Positions 34,352 through 46,309 of a DNA stretch of 64,000 nucleotides are shown piece after piece (position 1 is the first letter of the stretch; each line of letters begins with the position of its first letter). A program made the translations under genes and the position numbers. The notes beneath the pieces were generated by a model. The model saw nothing but the letters and a program-made list of their open reading frames with translations, searched no databases and was not told the origin of the DNA. Source of the DNA: Berberis thunbergii (taxonomy: Eukaryota > Streptophyta > Magnoliopsida > Ranunculales > Berberidaceae); NCBI GenBank assembly GCA_003290165.1, contig QNQO01010774.1, positions 34,470-98,469 of the forward strand, read 5' to 3'.

Positions 34352-35401
34352 ATATAGAATGTCGATACTAAAAAGAAAACTTAAATAGTAAATATTAAGA
34401 CTTGAAAAAATTGTTGGTTGAACTCATTTTAATAAAAATAAACTTTAATCAAGCATTTAAATATGACATTGATGTTAAAGATAACAATATACTAGGAAAA
34501 TAAAAGGTTTGGAACACTTATAGTTTTTATTTAAAAAATTAGTTTGCTAGAGACCCGAAACATAAAATTATCAACAAGCTTTCTAGTATGTATGAATTAG
34601 GAAATTGAGGGACTCCAAACCCAGCCACCATAAATAAAATGAGTGTTTAACAAACATGCTCTTAAAGGTTTTTTTAGCAAAACTGATTTAATATAGGAAA
34701 TAAATGGAGATTGCAACCAACTAATATGTTTTCTTTTGTTGGAACGCTTCAACCACATCTAGACAGTCAATGAAAAAGATTGCTTCTTGCTGGGCAGTGC
34801 ATATATTGATTGTTAATTTTTTTATTTTTCAAAACTATAAAATAACATTTTACCCAATTTAATTTTCTTTGTTTAAACAAATTGGGAAATAATATTGCAC
34901 CTCTGGAAATAGTTGACTACAAGTGATTATCCACCAACGTGTTTAACCAACTAAATTGAAATCAAGAAACCGATTAAAACACAAATTATGGTATAAGTTT
35001 GTAACACTAGTACCTTTTCAAGAACTGTAATAAATATTTTTGTAAATAAAGTTTCAATTTATTATTTTTGTGTTCTTGTTAAAATAATATAGATATACGC
35101 ATGTAACAGCCTCGTGTCTATGCATGTTTGGGATGAAATTTTCTATAAGTATAAGATCTGAGTAACCTATCATCTGAACATGTATTTTTAAAATCTCATT
35201 TTGTTTTCCAAGTTGTATTTTATTTTATTTTTTTCAAAATTCATATGACTCTCTTAAGATTCTTTTGAGGTGTGTATATTGTAATACTCGCCTAATTACA
35301 TAAATATAAATAATATTTATTTATATTTTATATATTGTATAATACCTTGTTTTATTTGTAGTGGTTAAAGAAAGTAGAAATTGTGCTTGCATAAAGAGTG
35401 T
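34352..35401. other. AT-rich intergenic DNA
   Basis: No gene, terminal repeat or RNA recognised between the SINE and gypsy element B. The last bases, AGTGT at 35397-35401, may be the target-site copy of element B. Confidence 0.5.
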
Positions 35402-35969
35402 TGATGATACATTAAAATAGACCGATCATCACGCCCATACACGTGGCAGAGAACATCCATCACGAGGATATAACGTCCAATCTATTGGGCCAACTCAAAA
35501 ATCCAAGAATAATAAAAGCTAATCACAGAGGCCCAAGTAAGGCCCACAAATGAGAAGATATAAACAAAGCCTGAATCCAAGCCCGAACAAATCAAAACCA
35601 TAATCCAGTCCCGACAAGAGTTCTCTCATAAAGAAGATGAATGTTGCACCAAAAGAGTCGTGAAGGGAGTTACACTTCTACGGATGCATATCCATTAAGG
35701 AGGAGACTATTATAAGAAACATCTCATTATGTTGTGCCTTACATGCTTAAGTCACGTAGAGAATTAACCGCGATCATTATAAAAGGTAAAGGAACATTCG
35801 ACATAGATATGCAACTTTAACTAAGTTTTGTCCAGATTTACTTTCTTCTTCAAACATAATTGTTAACTTAAGCATCAGAGTGTCTTCGACCACCAAAAAG
35901 GTTATTCTTGGCAGTTTAACATTTGTTTTGCAAGTCAAACTCACAGGAGGACGATTTTTGGATGCATCA
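35402..35969 (+). repeat. 5' LTR of gypsy element B
   Basis: TGATGATACATT...GGATGCATCA, with TATA box (TTATAAAAGG) near 35778. It aligns with the 3' LTR, which lacks about 58 bp from CTTCTACGGATG onward. Confidence 0.88.
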
Positions 35970-35990
35970 GTTTGGTGCCATTCGTGGGAA
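35970..35990 (+). other. primer-binding site of gypsy element B
   Basis: GTTTGGTGCCATTCGTGGGA directly follows the LTR. It is the intact form of the damaged site in element A. The primer tRNA is not identified. Confidence 0.6.
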
Positions 35991-36071
35991 ACGACGAGTT
36001 TCCTTTCTAAAAAGAAAATTCAGTAACAAAACTCACTGAGATTTGGTTAACAATCAAACAGTTATCAAGAT

Positions 36072-36674
36072 CAATGGAACACTCCACAAATCCTCAATCT
36101 GCGGGTGAACAAAACAACATGCCGCCTAACATTGATCTAGCGACAACCGTCGAATCAACCACACCTGTTAGAAGAGATCTTCAACAGGTAACAATTCAGA
36201 CGTCTCTGACATCTTGAAAAATCCCCCTCGGTTCCCTGAGTAGAAATTTTTATGGCTCAGATGGTAGACAGACTCATCCGAGACCTAGATGCAAACAAAC
36301 CTTGAGAAGAAATCTCCCAGCTTAAGAGACATCAGGCCAATAATAGTTCCAGATTCAATCAAAGAAAGTTTGGAAAACTACAATCAAACAAGCCTAAACA
36401 CGAGTGAGCGGAAAAATCGTTTGCGACCTTGATAGCGAATAAGAGCTAGATCCTTAAAGCTATGACAGGAAGGGAAGATGTCAAATGGACACAAAAAATG
36501 AGAGGAGGTCCAGACAAGCGGAGAAAAAATAAATACTGCCTCTTCCACAACGATTACGCCCACAATACTGAAGATTGTCATAGTCTGAAGGACGAGATTC
36601 AATGCCATATCAGAGAAGGGCGACTCAGAGAATTCGTCGAACTCGAGGATGAAACAATCATCTCAGTGGAGTGA
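36072..36674 (+). pseudogene. gag of gypsy element B, internally deleted
   Basis: An N-terminal leader (MEHSTNPQSAGEQ) starts at 36072. The capsid core seen in element A is missing. The C-terminal part at 36462-36674 has KYCLFHNDYAHNTEDC and LKDEIQCHI, the Gag His/Cys motif of this lineage. It cannot form a complete Gag. Confidence 0.75.
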
Positions 36675-36819
36675 GCAAAAGAGACAATATACGTCTTGCA
36701 CAGTGCAGTAGAAGAAAATGAGCAATCCAATCGATCCTGAAAGCGTATAGTCAGAGACCTGCGAGTAAATATCAGATATCAAGAACCGTCAGTACAGTGC
36801 AAAAAATGATACAGAGGAC

Positions 36820-37284
36820 TCTAACTTTCTCAAACGAAGATGCAGATGGGGTTAATTTCCCACATAATGATGCTTTAGTAATCTCGGTCATGATAGCTAA
36901 ATGGGAAATCAAAAGAGTGTTGATCGGCATCGGCATCTCGGCCAATCTTCTATACTTGACAGTTTTCTGAAGGATGAGGTTCACCAATAAGATGCTTTTA
37001 CCTAGCGATCAATCTATAGTGGGTTTTAGCGGGGAACAATGTCATCCGCTGGGAATGATTCAACTACATGTCGAAGTCCAAGAAAGAAGCGAGTATTATT
37101 GACAAACTTCCTTGTCGTCACTGCTCCTGCTGCGTACAATATGTTACTCAGGAGACCGTGGATACAAAAAATATGCGCAGTCGCTTCCACTATGCATCAA
37201 TGCTTAAAGTTCCATACCGACAATGATATCGGAATAATCAAAGGAGATCAACCAGCAGCCGTGAGTGTCGTTTCGCAGCAATAA
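36820..37284 (+). pseudogene. retropepsin-like protease of gypsy element B
   Basis: NFPHNDALVISVMIAKWEIK precedes the active-site region, which reads IGIGIS where VDxGSS is expected, so the catalytic Asp is lost. After a frame change, FLVVTAPAAYNMLLRRPWI gives the C-terminal part. Parallel to the protease at 912-1436. Confidence 0.78.
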
Positions 37285-37591
37285 AACCCCCTCATAAAAT
37301 AACAATTACTGCAATGACCGGATGAACCTTCACAACAACTTGATGAAAAGAGTTTGGACTCTCCGGGCGACAATAAGAATCCAAGACAACCGAAATAAGA
37401 AACGATCGAAGTCTACCTAGACAACAAAGCGGAGAAAACAGTATGAACTGGCACCAAGATTCATCCCGAACTCGCCAATAAACAAATACAGCTACTGAAA
37501 GATAACTAAATGTCAGAAAGACTCATCCATCATCTCTCACAAACTACAAGTGATCCCAAACAAGAGGTCGGTTTGACAAAAAAGAAGATTA

Positions 37592-38749
37592 GTGGCCCCA
37601 GGGCATAATCAGGCAATAAACGAAGAAGTGCACCGACTACTCAATGCAGGGATGATAAGAGAAGTTCACTATGCGGACTGGTTGGCGAACACGGTGCTAG
37701 TAAAAAAGAAGAACAACAAATGGAGGGTGTGCATGGATTATATAAATAAAGCCCTCTCTAAAGACAGTTTCCCACATCCGTAAAAAGATCAGATAGTGGA
37801 TGCAATTGTCGGGCATGAAATGCTAAGCATCATGGATGCATACTCCGGATATAATAAGATACAGATGTACCCTCCCGACCAAGAAAAAACATATTTCATA
37901 GATGAAAGGGGTACATATTGTTATTGGGTAATGCCCTTTGGATTAAATAACACGGGAGCGACATACCAACGGCTAGTGAACAAAATGTTCAAAGATCAAA
38001 TTGGCAAAATAATAGAAGTTTACATTAATGACATGTTTGTCAAAAGCTCACGCCGAACAGACCATGTCATAGATCTTGAACAGGTATTTTCCCAACTGCG
38101 AAAATATAAGATGAAACTAAACTCGGAGAAGCACACCTTTGGAGTAGAATTAGGGAGTTCATTGGGTACATGGTTAACCAAAGAGGAATTGAGGTTGATC
38201 CAAAGCAGATAGAAGCATTTTTCAACATGCAGTCTCCAACAAATGTAAAAGGTGTCCAAAGTCTAAATGAGAGAATATTAGCTCTGAACAGGTTCATCTC
38301 CAGATCATCAAACAAATGTCTGTCTTTCTTCAAAATTTTGAAGGGGAACAATACATTCGAATGGAATGTTGAATTCAAGGAAGCCTCTCAAAGCGTTAAG
38401 ACTTACATGGGAAGCACAAAGCTACTAACGAAACCGAACATGAGAGAAGCATTGTATCTATATCTATTTGTGTCCGTTAAGGAAGTAAGGTCGGCGTTGA
38501 TACGGGAAGAAAAATGCGTGCAAAAACCAGTGCACTACCTCAACAAAACACTCGCAGATGTAGAAATCAACTATCTGATCCTAGAGAAATTGGCACTCGC
38601 CCTAATCGCGTCATTAAGAAAATTGCGACCATACTACCATGAACACCCAATCACGGTTATGATCGAACAGCTGCATCGGTCGGTATTGCACAAACCAGAT
38701 CTATCGAGAAGAATGGTGAAGTGGGCAATAGAACTCGGACAACTCGACA
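37592..38749 (+). pseudogene. reverse transcriptase of gypsy element B
   Basis: N-terminal motifs EVHRLLNAGMIREVHYADWL and WRVCMDYINKAL (37592-37783) are followed, after a stop, by MDAYSGYNKIQM and YCYWVMPFGLNNTGATYQRL. The catalytic box reads VYINDMFVKS where Y-V-D-D is expected, so the first Asp is Asn. The connection region (38170-38749) has GIEVDPKQIEAF, RFISRSSNKCLSFF and KPVHYLNKTLAD, continuing up to the hAT insertion. RT would copy element RNA; stops and the active-site change make it inactive. Confidence 0.88.
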
Positions 38750-39765
38750 TAGGGATGGCAACGGGGCGGATTTGGACAAATCCATCCCCGCCCCGCTGGA
38801 GATCACGGATATCCAAATCCGCCCCGAATCTCCATTTACCATATTTTGTAAAACCCATTCCCCGAACCGAACGGATTGTTGGATATCCGCCCCGCCCAAA
38901 ATACCAGGAGAAAAAAAAACAGATTCTCAAATATCGAATCACAAAAATTACAGAAAAACAGATTACAACAGATTATAGATCATTCAGAAATTACAAAAAA
39001 TTCCAGAAATTACAAACCATACAAAAATTAACAAAAATTAACAAATAAATAAATAAAAATTACAACAAATTCAAAAAATTTACAAAACATTCGAGATCTC
39101 AGATCTTGATCAGTCAGATCTTGATCAGTTAGAACAGATCTCGACCAGTCAGATCAGACCTCGATCAGATCAAGAATCAAATCAAGAATCAGATCTTGAT
39201 CAGATTCGTTCTCGGTCTCAAATCTGATCTTGATCTCTGATGGGGAAGAGGAAGAAACCCTTGTCTTTCGATCTCCAAGCTTCAAATAGAGATCTCTCTG
39301 CGAGGGAGGCAGATCTCTTGGGTTGACGGCGGTGTGAGGGAGCAGGGAGGGCAGTGTGAGGGAGGGCGACTGGGCGAGGTGGTGGTGTGCGGTGTGAGGG
39401 AGCAGGGAGGGAGATCGCGGTGGTGTGCGGTGTTAGGGTGGGCGAGGTGGTGGGCGACTGGGCGAGAGGGAGGGAGATCACTCTGGAGACTTCGTGAGAG
39501 GCAGAGAGGGAGAGGCGGCTGTGAGGGAGGGATCAATAATCTCTTTATATATAGGGGAAGGGTATTGTTGTAATGTTACATAATAAACGGATAAATGGAT
39601 ATTCGCGGGGCGGATATGGCTAAATCCGTATCCGCTCCAAATAGTGACTTGATATTTTTTGAATACCCGAAACCACCCGAAAACCCATTCAACCATATCC
39701 AAAACTGCCCCAAACGGATTGGGTAGGGCGGATATTCGTGAAAATCCGCCCCACTGCCATTCCTA
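38750..39765. mobile_element. hAT-type non-autonomous element (1,016 bp) inside pol
   Basis: Ends TAGGGATGGCAACGGGGCGG and (inverted) TAGGAATGGCAGTGGGGCGG. Perfect 8-bp duplications ACTCGACA at 38742-38749 and 39766-39773. Subterminal parts repeat GGATATCCGCCCC-like words. The interior (39090-39245) is an array of GATCTTGATCAGAT words, like the 25883 element, followed by a G/A-rich tract. No transposase. Insertion broke the RT to RNase H junction of element B. Confidence 0.93.
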
Positions 39766-39773
39766 ACTCGACA

Positions 39774-40335
39774 TCAGCTATGCCCTCAGAACCACTATCA
39801 AAGCTCAAACACTAGCAGATTTCATCACCGAGTTCACAGGAAGTAGCAACCAACGGACAAAAAATGAGAGCGGAGAAGAACGATCTAAACCAATCACTGA
39901 CGGATGGATCCTCTGTTGTGATGAAGTGTCCAACGAGGCAATAAGCGAAGCTGGACTAGTCTTGTACAACTCGAAAGCATCGCATTATAGAATGCGATAA
40001 AATTCAACTTTAAAACCTCCAACAACGAAGCCGAGTACGAAGCTATGATAGTGGGGCTATAGTTAACAAAACATTTGGGAATAAAAGACATTAATGTCTT
40101 TGCTGATTCCAAACTGGTGGTCAATCAACTAAATGAAGAATTTCAAGTCAAAGATACTCGAATGAAATCCTACCACCACAAAACCACAGAGCTAGTAGAA
40201 GGCTTCTGGAATGCTACCATTCAATGGTGTGCAAGGGCAGAGAACAAAAGAGCCGACGAACTAGCAAATAAGGCATCAACAACTAAGGACAATGATAACT
40301 CACTCATCATAACACAAGGAAGCTCTATACCTTGA
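39774..40335 (+). pseudogene. RNase H domain of gypsy element B
   Basis: Begins with LADFITEFTG, the usual segment before RNase H in these elements, then ITDGWILC. After frame changes, INVFADSKLVVNQLNEEFQV and WCARAENKRADELANKAS give the conserved second half, with the ADS and the C-terminal ADxLA motif. It would remove the RNA template after reverse transcription. Several stops interrupt it. Confidence 0.8.
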
Positions 40336-40524
40336 AAACCAAGCAGAAAAAACATGCGTCGTGAATTAAGAAAACAACTAGATAACTCCAATCTTGGCTT
40401 ATATATCAAACGGAGAACTCTCAGCAAATAAGATGGAAGCCAGAAAACTACGGAATTGAACAGCGAGATATACAATGATCAATGACAAACTATACAGAAG
40501 GTCTGCCACGAGCTCGTTGCTAAG

Positions 40525-41545
40525 TTGTCATCACCAGGAGATGCTAAATACATTCTGCAAGAAATCCATGACGATACATGTGGAAATCATTCAGGGGGAA
40601 GAACATTGGCCCATAAAGCTCTCACACTAGGTTATTATTGGGCAACGATGCTCAAAAGCTTGTTCGCAAGAGCAACAAATGCCAAAGATTTGCCCCTAAC
40701 ACTCACATGTCGGGATAAAACCTGATCTCAATGAGCAACCCCTGGTTCGCGCAATGGGGAATGGACATCGAAGGACCACTCCCAACGTCCGATAATAAGA
40801 AGTTTATCCTCGTAGCAGTAGACTACTTCACCAAGTGGGTAGAAGTAGAACCTCTCACAAAGATAGGAAAAGTCCAAGTCGAGAAGTTTATTTTGAGATA
40901 CATCATATGCAGATTCAGGATTCCAAGGGTAATTGTCACAGACAATGGGAAGCAATTTGAATGCAAGAAGGTTAAGAAGTTATGCGAAAATTTGAATATC
41001 CAGCAACACTTTTATGCACCTGCTCATCCACGAGCAAACGGACAAGCCGAGGTCACCAACAAGACAATCTTGAAAGCAATCAAAACAAGACTCAAGACAG
41101 CAAAAATATTGTGGACATCCGAGTTACTCAGTGTCCTTTAGGCATACAAAACAACAAAACAAACTTCGACAGGAGAAACACTTTTTACCCTCGTGTATGG
41201 GTCTGAAGCAATGACACCCATGGAGATCGGAATGCCAACATTCTGAACTGAAGAATTTCGCTCTCCAGACAACATCGAAACACTATGAGTCGGAATGGAC
41301 CTCCTCGAAGAGAAGCGGGAAGCAGCAAAACAACAGCCTACCAACAACGAATGATAGGATATTACAACAAGAAGGTGTGAATCCACACTTTGAACATTGG
41401 AAACTGGGTATTACGAAAAGTCCAACTCAACACAAAGGAACCTAGTGCAGAAAATCTAAACCTAAACTGGGAAGGACCGTACCAAGTACTAAAAATCAAC
41501 CGACCAGAAACATACTAATTGGAAAACAAAGAAGGTGAAATGATA
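40525..41545 (+). pseudogene. integrase of gypsy element B, interrupted at its end
   Basis: A zinc-binding region (HDDTCGNHSGGRTLAHKAL) is followed by the DDE core: GMDIEGPLPTSDNKKFILVA, VTDNGKQFE, and the Glu in GQAEVTNKTIL with HPRANGQ. The three acidic residues look preserved, but stops occur near 40724 and 41140 and later. The C-terminal part (YGSEAMTPMEIG) runs to NKEGEMI, where the 9-kb transposon enters. The last codons resume at 50594 (PQPWNVEHLKRYYQ). Confidence 0.88.
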
Positions 41546-41765
41546 CTACACCAAAAGGGCTGATTAGCTACACAGGGGTGGCCACGGTTCTAAGCCGTTG
41601 GTGTGTTTTCCACGGCTAAAAACCGTGGCTATAGTGCCCAACGGCTTAAAACCGTGGCTAAAAAAAGGCTTGGCCACGGTTCTAAACCGTTGGTGTGTTT
41701 GCCACGGCTAAAAACCGTGGCTATAGTGACCCACGGCTTAAAACCGTTGCAAACGTGCACGTGCG
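41546..41765. repeat. left TIR and subterminal repeat array
   Basis: After the CTACACCAAAA terminus come at least eight direct and inverted copies of GCCACGGTTYTAAGCCGTTG-like words. Each is itself partly palindromic. Such arrays bind transposase in CACTA elements. Confidence 0.85.
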
Positions 41766-42454
41766 TTGCACGTGAAGGTGTGGAGAATTAGGTCGATTTC
41801 AGGCGGCTGAAATTTTGCGAAATTTTTTTTCTTCCCGCGCGTTCCCGCTGCATCTCCCCCTTTTCTCAACCCTTTGCTTCTCCATCTCCCGCTCGAAGGA
41901 GAAGCAGGGAAGAAGAAGAAGGACGAAACAGGGAAGAGAAGAAGAAGAAGCATGGACGAAATAGACTCTTGAAGCAGGGAAGAAGAAGGACGAATGAAGG
42001 AGAGGACGATAGAAGAAGAAGAAGAATAAGAAGAAGAAGAGAAGGTAAGATCTCCTTCTTCTTCTTTAGATCTCCTTATTCTTTAGATCTCTTTGTTAAT
42101 CTCTTCTTCTGATTTTTTTCTTCTTTCAGCAAAGCAAACCCTAGAACTACTTTCTTCATTTCTCCAGCTCGATTTCTGAAGAGGAGAAGAAGAAGATTTC
42201 TCCGAATGGATCAATTTCCCCCGAATCCCCTCTCGTTGCTGTTCTTGCTTTCGTACATTACATCAATTCCACAATCGCGGGAGAGAGGGCTTCGAGAACG
42301 AAAGAAAGACCTAGCTTTTGTTAAACCTTTGAAATGGATATCGAATCAGGTGATTCTTGAAACCCTAATTTATCATTTTATGATTCTTTAAATAGCTTTG
42401 TTTGATTTATTGAAAACAATCTCGTTTTCTGATTGGTTTTGCATGGATGACAAG

Positions 42455-42871
42455 TGGTCGGGTTTCTTGGTCATGTTCCTCTACTCCAGAGGCTTCCGAG
42501 TTCATCAATCAAGAAAATTGCGGAAGTTGTTCAAATCAAACATTACAGTAAGTCAGAATGCACAATTTGTTTGTTGATTGCTCGTAAGGATTTGAAATTG
42601 GTGATTGAGATTATATGCTTGTGATGTATTGTAGACACCAGGGACTATGTTGTTCGCGAAGGGGATAAGGGAGATGGAATCTATTTCATATTTGAAGGAG
42701 AGGTAAGTTTTTTTTTCTTCCCTGTTTGAAGGGTTTGTGTTGAAATTTTAGGTGTATTGGAATTTTAATGATTGAAAATGCTATTTGCAGGCTGAAGTGG
42801 GTGGATCATTCAATGTAGAGGAAGACAATCGTCAAGAGCTTCAGTTGAAGCAGTATGATTACTTTAGCTAC
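42455..42871 (+). pseudogene. captured acyl-CoA thioesterase fragment (cyclic-nucleotide-binding domain)
   Basis: Three exon-like blocks with canonical splice sites: 42455-42551 ([20 protein letters not shown]), 42635-42703 (RDYVVREGDKGDGIYFIFEG), and 42791-42871 (AEVGGSF, then NRQELQLKQYDYFSY). They form the N-terminal cNMP-binding-like domain found in plant peroxisomal acyl-CoA thioesterase 2 type proteins. The hot-dog thioesterase domains are absent. Upstream GA-rich sequence (41930-42200) could be the donor's 5' UTR. The fragment cannot be an active thioesterase. Confidence 0.8.
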
Positions 42872-43989
42872 AGTGAGCATCATTCTTTTCATTTTATAAA
42901 GTTGTATTTTCATTTCCATTCCATTTTAACATGGATTACACTTTTAGAACATTTCTTATAGCATATCACCATAACGAAAGGCCATATGTAGTCCTTAATC
43001 ATTTAAACGAGTTAAAAGATATTTATCACATCTCATAACATAAGTTAAATGAAGTATTGACATTCATATTCACCCCTCAATTATGTCAAATATCATAATA
43101 CATATATCATGCCATCTTTTGTGCAATTCATGGGGGCAAGCGATAATGTGGGAAGAGCCTCGGTATATACATATTTTTTTTAAAATGAACCTTTTAAACG
43201 AACTTATTTTTGAAGAAGGGAAAATGGTTCTGGGAGGTTTGTTCCCGGTATTAGATAAACAAACCTCATGAAAAATTTAAAACATAAAGAAAGCCCAATT
43301 TGGAGTTGATTATGTATTGACTAAAAGAGTTTATTGAGAATTTTGTTTAGTATTGAAGTGCTTCAAAGGGTATATTTACAATACATAGTCAAACATATTT
43401 GCTGGCATCCTTCACCTTTTTAATGGACTACCAGGTCCTCTTTTAGTGCAGCAAAAATCTGTATTATAAAACACAATAAAAATTCACCCCAAAAGGTATA
43501 AAGTTGAACACATAAACTTCGATTTTTTTTGCAAGTTTCAACAGATTTTCCTATTGCTTTGGGGGGAGGATGGAAGTGGATGTTGGTGCTGGAATAATTA
43601 TAAGGGTCATTGGCAAATGATTTTCCTTATTTTCCTTAAGGTTTATGATGTGAATTCATTATTTTCCTTAAGGTTTCAGCTCAATTGGAGCTCAAATGAT
43701 TTAGTTTTTATTTAGTCTTGTGTATGTAGTATCCTTACTGTAAATAAAAACTAAGGATACTGAAAGACATTAGTCTTGTGTATGTAGTATCCTTAGTCTG
43801 TGGCAAGACATTAGCTTCATAGTTTGGCATTGCCTGGGACATACTGAAAGACATCTCCTTTGAAATTTTTTAGTTCAATTAGGCTTCCTTGTTTTGTGAT
43901 TCTTCTGGTGTAATTTTTGGGTTTGTATGCTTAAATGATACTCTCCTCTTGCATTTTTCGAGCTTATTTTAATGCATCTTTTTCCAGTC

Positions 43990-44360
43990 GATAAAACAAT
44001 AATTTCTTGAGTGTAGCATTCTTGTTATTTATTGTTTACAGGTGAAACCTGCTCTCCATGTTGATTCCTTATCTTGTATTCTTCAAACAACTGCCCTCAT
44101 GATTATGGTTGATCCTTTGAGGTTGATCTCTACAAATATAATACATCAAAGAAAATACTGTATTCTAGCACTTGAACCTCATTAATATTATACCTCCAAT
44201 ACAATTCTAATAACACTATTATCGATGGCAGTTGATTTGCTTGGTCTTGCCGGATGTATATAGTTCTTTGCTGCAACCAAAATCAATATGGTGTGCTGAT
44301 GAAACACTTATGGCATGTCCACTGTTGGAAAGCATACTGCAGTTGGATCCTATAGAGGTA
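43990..44360 (+). pseudogene. exon-like blocks of unidentified origin
   Basis: A block at about 44275-44357 reads SIWCADETLMACPLLESILQ and ends at a GT donor (GAGGTATGT). Another follows an AG at 44042. I do not recognise the donor gene. The segment lies between the thioesterase and Argonaute pieces. Confidence 0.35.
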
Positions 44361-44398
44361 TGTATCCTTATGCCACTATAATCTTCTCAGGTTTGGAC

Positions 44399-45080
44399 TT
44401 CATTGTTGCCAGAAAAGAAAAACTGTGATATTTATGGTATGATATTTCATTTAATAATTTTTTATATTACTATTATTACTGTTATTATTATTATTATTTG
44501 TTGCAAAGTGTTTATGCTTTCTCACTCTGAAGGTCCTTGGAAGAAGAAGAATCTTCATGAAATGGGAATTGTCACACAATGCATTTCTCCAACAAAAATC
44601 AACGACCAGTACCTCACAAATGTACTTCTGAAGATGAATTCCAAGGTAAAACTCTACTAGAAAGGATTTTTTTTCCTAGATTATTTTCTTTGTTTCACAT
44701 CTTTGCCCTGCTATAATGGAACCTTTTCTTATTCATTCCAGCTTGGAGGCATTAATTCGTTGTTATCAATTGAGCGTGTTCCAAGTATTCCACTCTTAAG
44801 CGAAAATCCAACTATGATAATGGGAATGGACGTGTCTCATGGGTCACCTGGTCAATCAGACGTCCCATTTGTGGATGCGGTAGTCTCACTATACTTATTC
44901 TAATGATTGACTTATGTTTGTACAATTGTACAATGACATTTTGGGAGCTTATTTGGAAATCTCTTTGTCCAATCTCAGGTTGTTGGTTCTCGAGAATGGC
45001 CACTGATCTCAAGGTACAGGGCAGCTGTACGAACACAGTCACCAAAGCTGGAGATGATTGATTCATTGTACAATTTTGTA
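44399..45080 (+). pseudogene. captured ARGONAUTE (AGO4-clade-like) PIWI fragment
   Basis: Consecutive exons with introns kept: to 44436 (LPEKKNCDIYG), 44533-44645 (KKKNLHEMGIVTQCISPT, NDQYLTNVLLKMNSK), 44752-44879 (LGGINSLLSIERVPSI, MIMGMDVSHGSPGQSDVP), and 44979 to about 45080 (VGSREWPLISRYRAAVRTQS). These are the middle of the PIWI domain of plant AGO4/6/9-type proteins, which guide RNA-directed DNA methylation. The first catalytic Asp (in MGMDVSHG) is present; the later D and H, and the PAZ and MID domains, are absent. It cannot slice, but its RNA would share sequence with the donor gene. Confidence 0.88.
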
Positions 45081-45319
45081 TGGGTGGTACTTCTACTGTT
45101 CTTAGCTGTCCTCAACTTGATTTTTCTACCGTTAGTACAATTGTTGATGAATTGCTCTATGAAATCTTCAAAGTAATATCCCACTGACAATGACGACTAA
45201 TTCCAGTTCTTCTTGATTCAATTTTGGTTATCATGCAGTCAAGAGGAAACTACTAACTCCAGTTCTTGTTATTCCTTCTTTAAGATATCTGTTCATACTA
45301 CTGCTGTTACAAATTCTTT

Positions 45320-45560
45320 GCAGGTTAAGTACCTATTGAAGAACCCGGTTGAGTATGATGTCAGTTACCAGGTATTTCGCGCAATCCAACATCTAAAGAA
45401 TACCATTCTAGCTAACGTATAATTCCAAAGCTCATATTCCTTCTTGGATATGATCCACAGGCATCCGCTCAGCCATTCTTCGTTTTGGGTCTTTTGGTGA
45501 CAGCTTTAGCAATGAGTCATTGATCCTTTGCTCATGGCCAAAGTGCCCCAACTTATTATA
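45320..45560 (+). pseudogene. exon-like blocks of unidentified origin
   Basis: A block after an AG at 45324 reads VKYLLKNPVEYDVSYQ and ends at GGTATTT. A second near 45462 reads SAILRFGSFGDSFSNESLIL before a frame change. I do not recognise either. They may belong to the flanks of the sugar transporter capture or to another gene. Confidence 0.35.
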
Positions 45561-45854
45561 TGATAGGTACTTTTTAAGTTATTTCCAAATGCATTGAAAT
45601 TATTTCAACTTAAGTATGGATTTCTTAGTTATTGTCTAACCATTATCCTAACTATATAGGGGGCATACGTACATGCAATGTACTACACATGTTTCTTATG
45701 CAATAATAATACTGATTAGATTGTTAAGTTAAATGCACTACTTATTGAAACATTTCCAAGCACGGATTATTTTCAAGGCAACAGCGTGCATGCTATTAGG
45801 CTTCACAACACTTAAGAAGATTGAAAAAACTAAAAATATGATCTATCTTTGCAG

Positions 45855-46271
45855 GTTTCGACAAGCGGAATGACTGCTAGTCTCTTACTTGTTTCAGTAT
45901 CATTTTATTTGAAGGTGCATCATGCTGTGGCACTTGGGAAATCTTCTTTTGAATAATAAATTCATATTGCTAAGTTAGTATCTATAGTGGATGGAGTAGG
46001 AAACATTTTGCTGTTTTATGTTTGGAGTTTTTTTTCCCCCCTCTAATGCTTTTGTTTCTTTCAAATCATTAGGAGTTTGTAGTGCCGGATTCTCATTTCT
46101 ACAATGTCTTAAGCATATTGTCATTAGTTGGACTTGTGGTATGTTTTGCTGCTCATTTAATTGTTTCTGTTAATAATGTTATTTGAGTTTGTTTGACAAA
46201 AGTTCTTTCAGGTCCTTGTTCTTTCCTTCTCTCTTGGACTAGGAGCTATTCCATGGATTATAATGTCCGAG
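45855..46271 (+). pseudogene. captured ERD6-like sugar transporter fragment
   Basis: Three exons with GT-AG borders: 45855-45914 (STSGMTASLLLVSVSFYLK), 46073-46138 (EFVVPDSHFYNVLSILSLVG) and 46212-46271 (VLVLSFSLGLGAIPWIIMSE). They cover transmembrane helices 9-10 of the plant ERD6-like (ESL) monosaccharide transporters of the vacuolar membrane, with the family motif PWIIMSE. Introns are short and intact in form. The other helices are absent, so no transporter can be formed. Confidence 0.82.
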
Positions 46272-46309
46272 GTATGCGTGTTATTTGCTGCAAGTTTCAT
46301 TATTATAAT

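Noticed and set aside
39218..39573. Pro/Ser-rich and Gly/Arg-rich open frames in the hAT-type element
   Set aside because: Products of a G/A-rich low-complexity tract; both strands are open for that reason only.
41603..41791. Open frame over the left terminal repeats
   Set aside because: Made of the subterminal repeat words; no coding signal.
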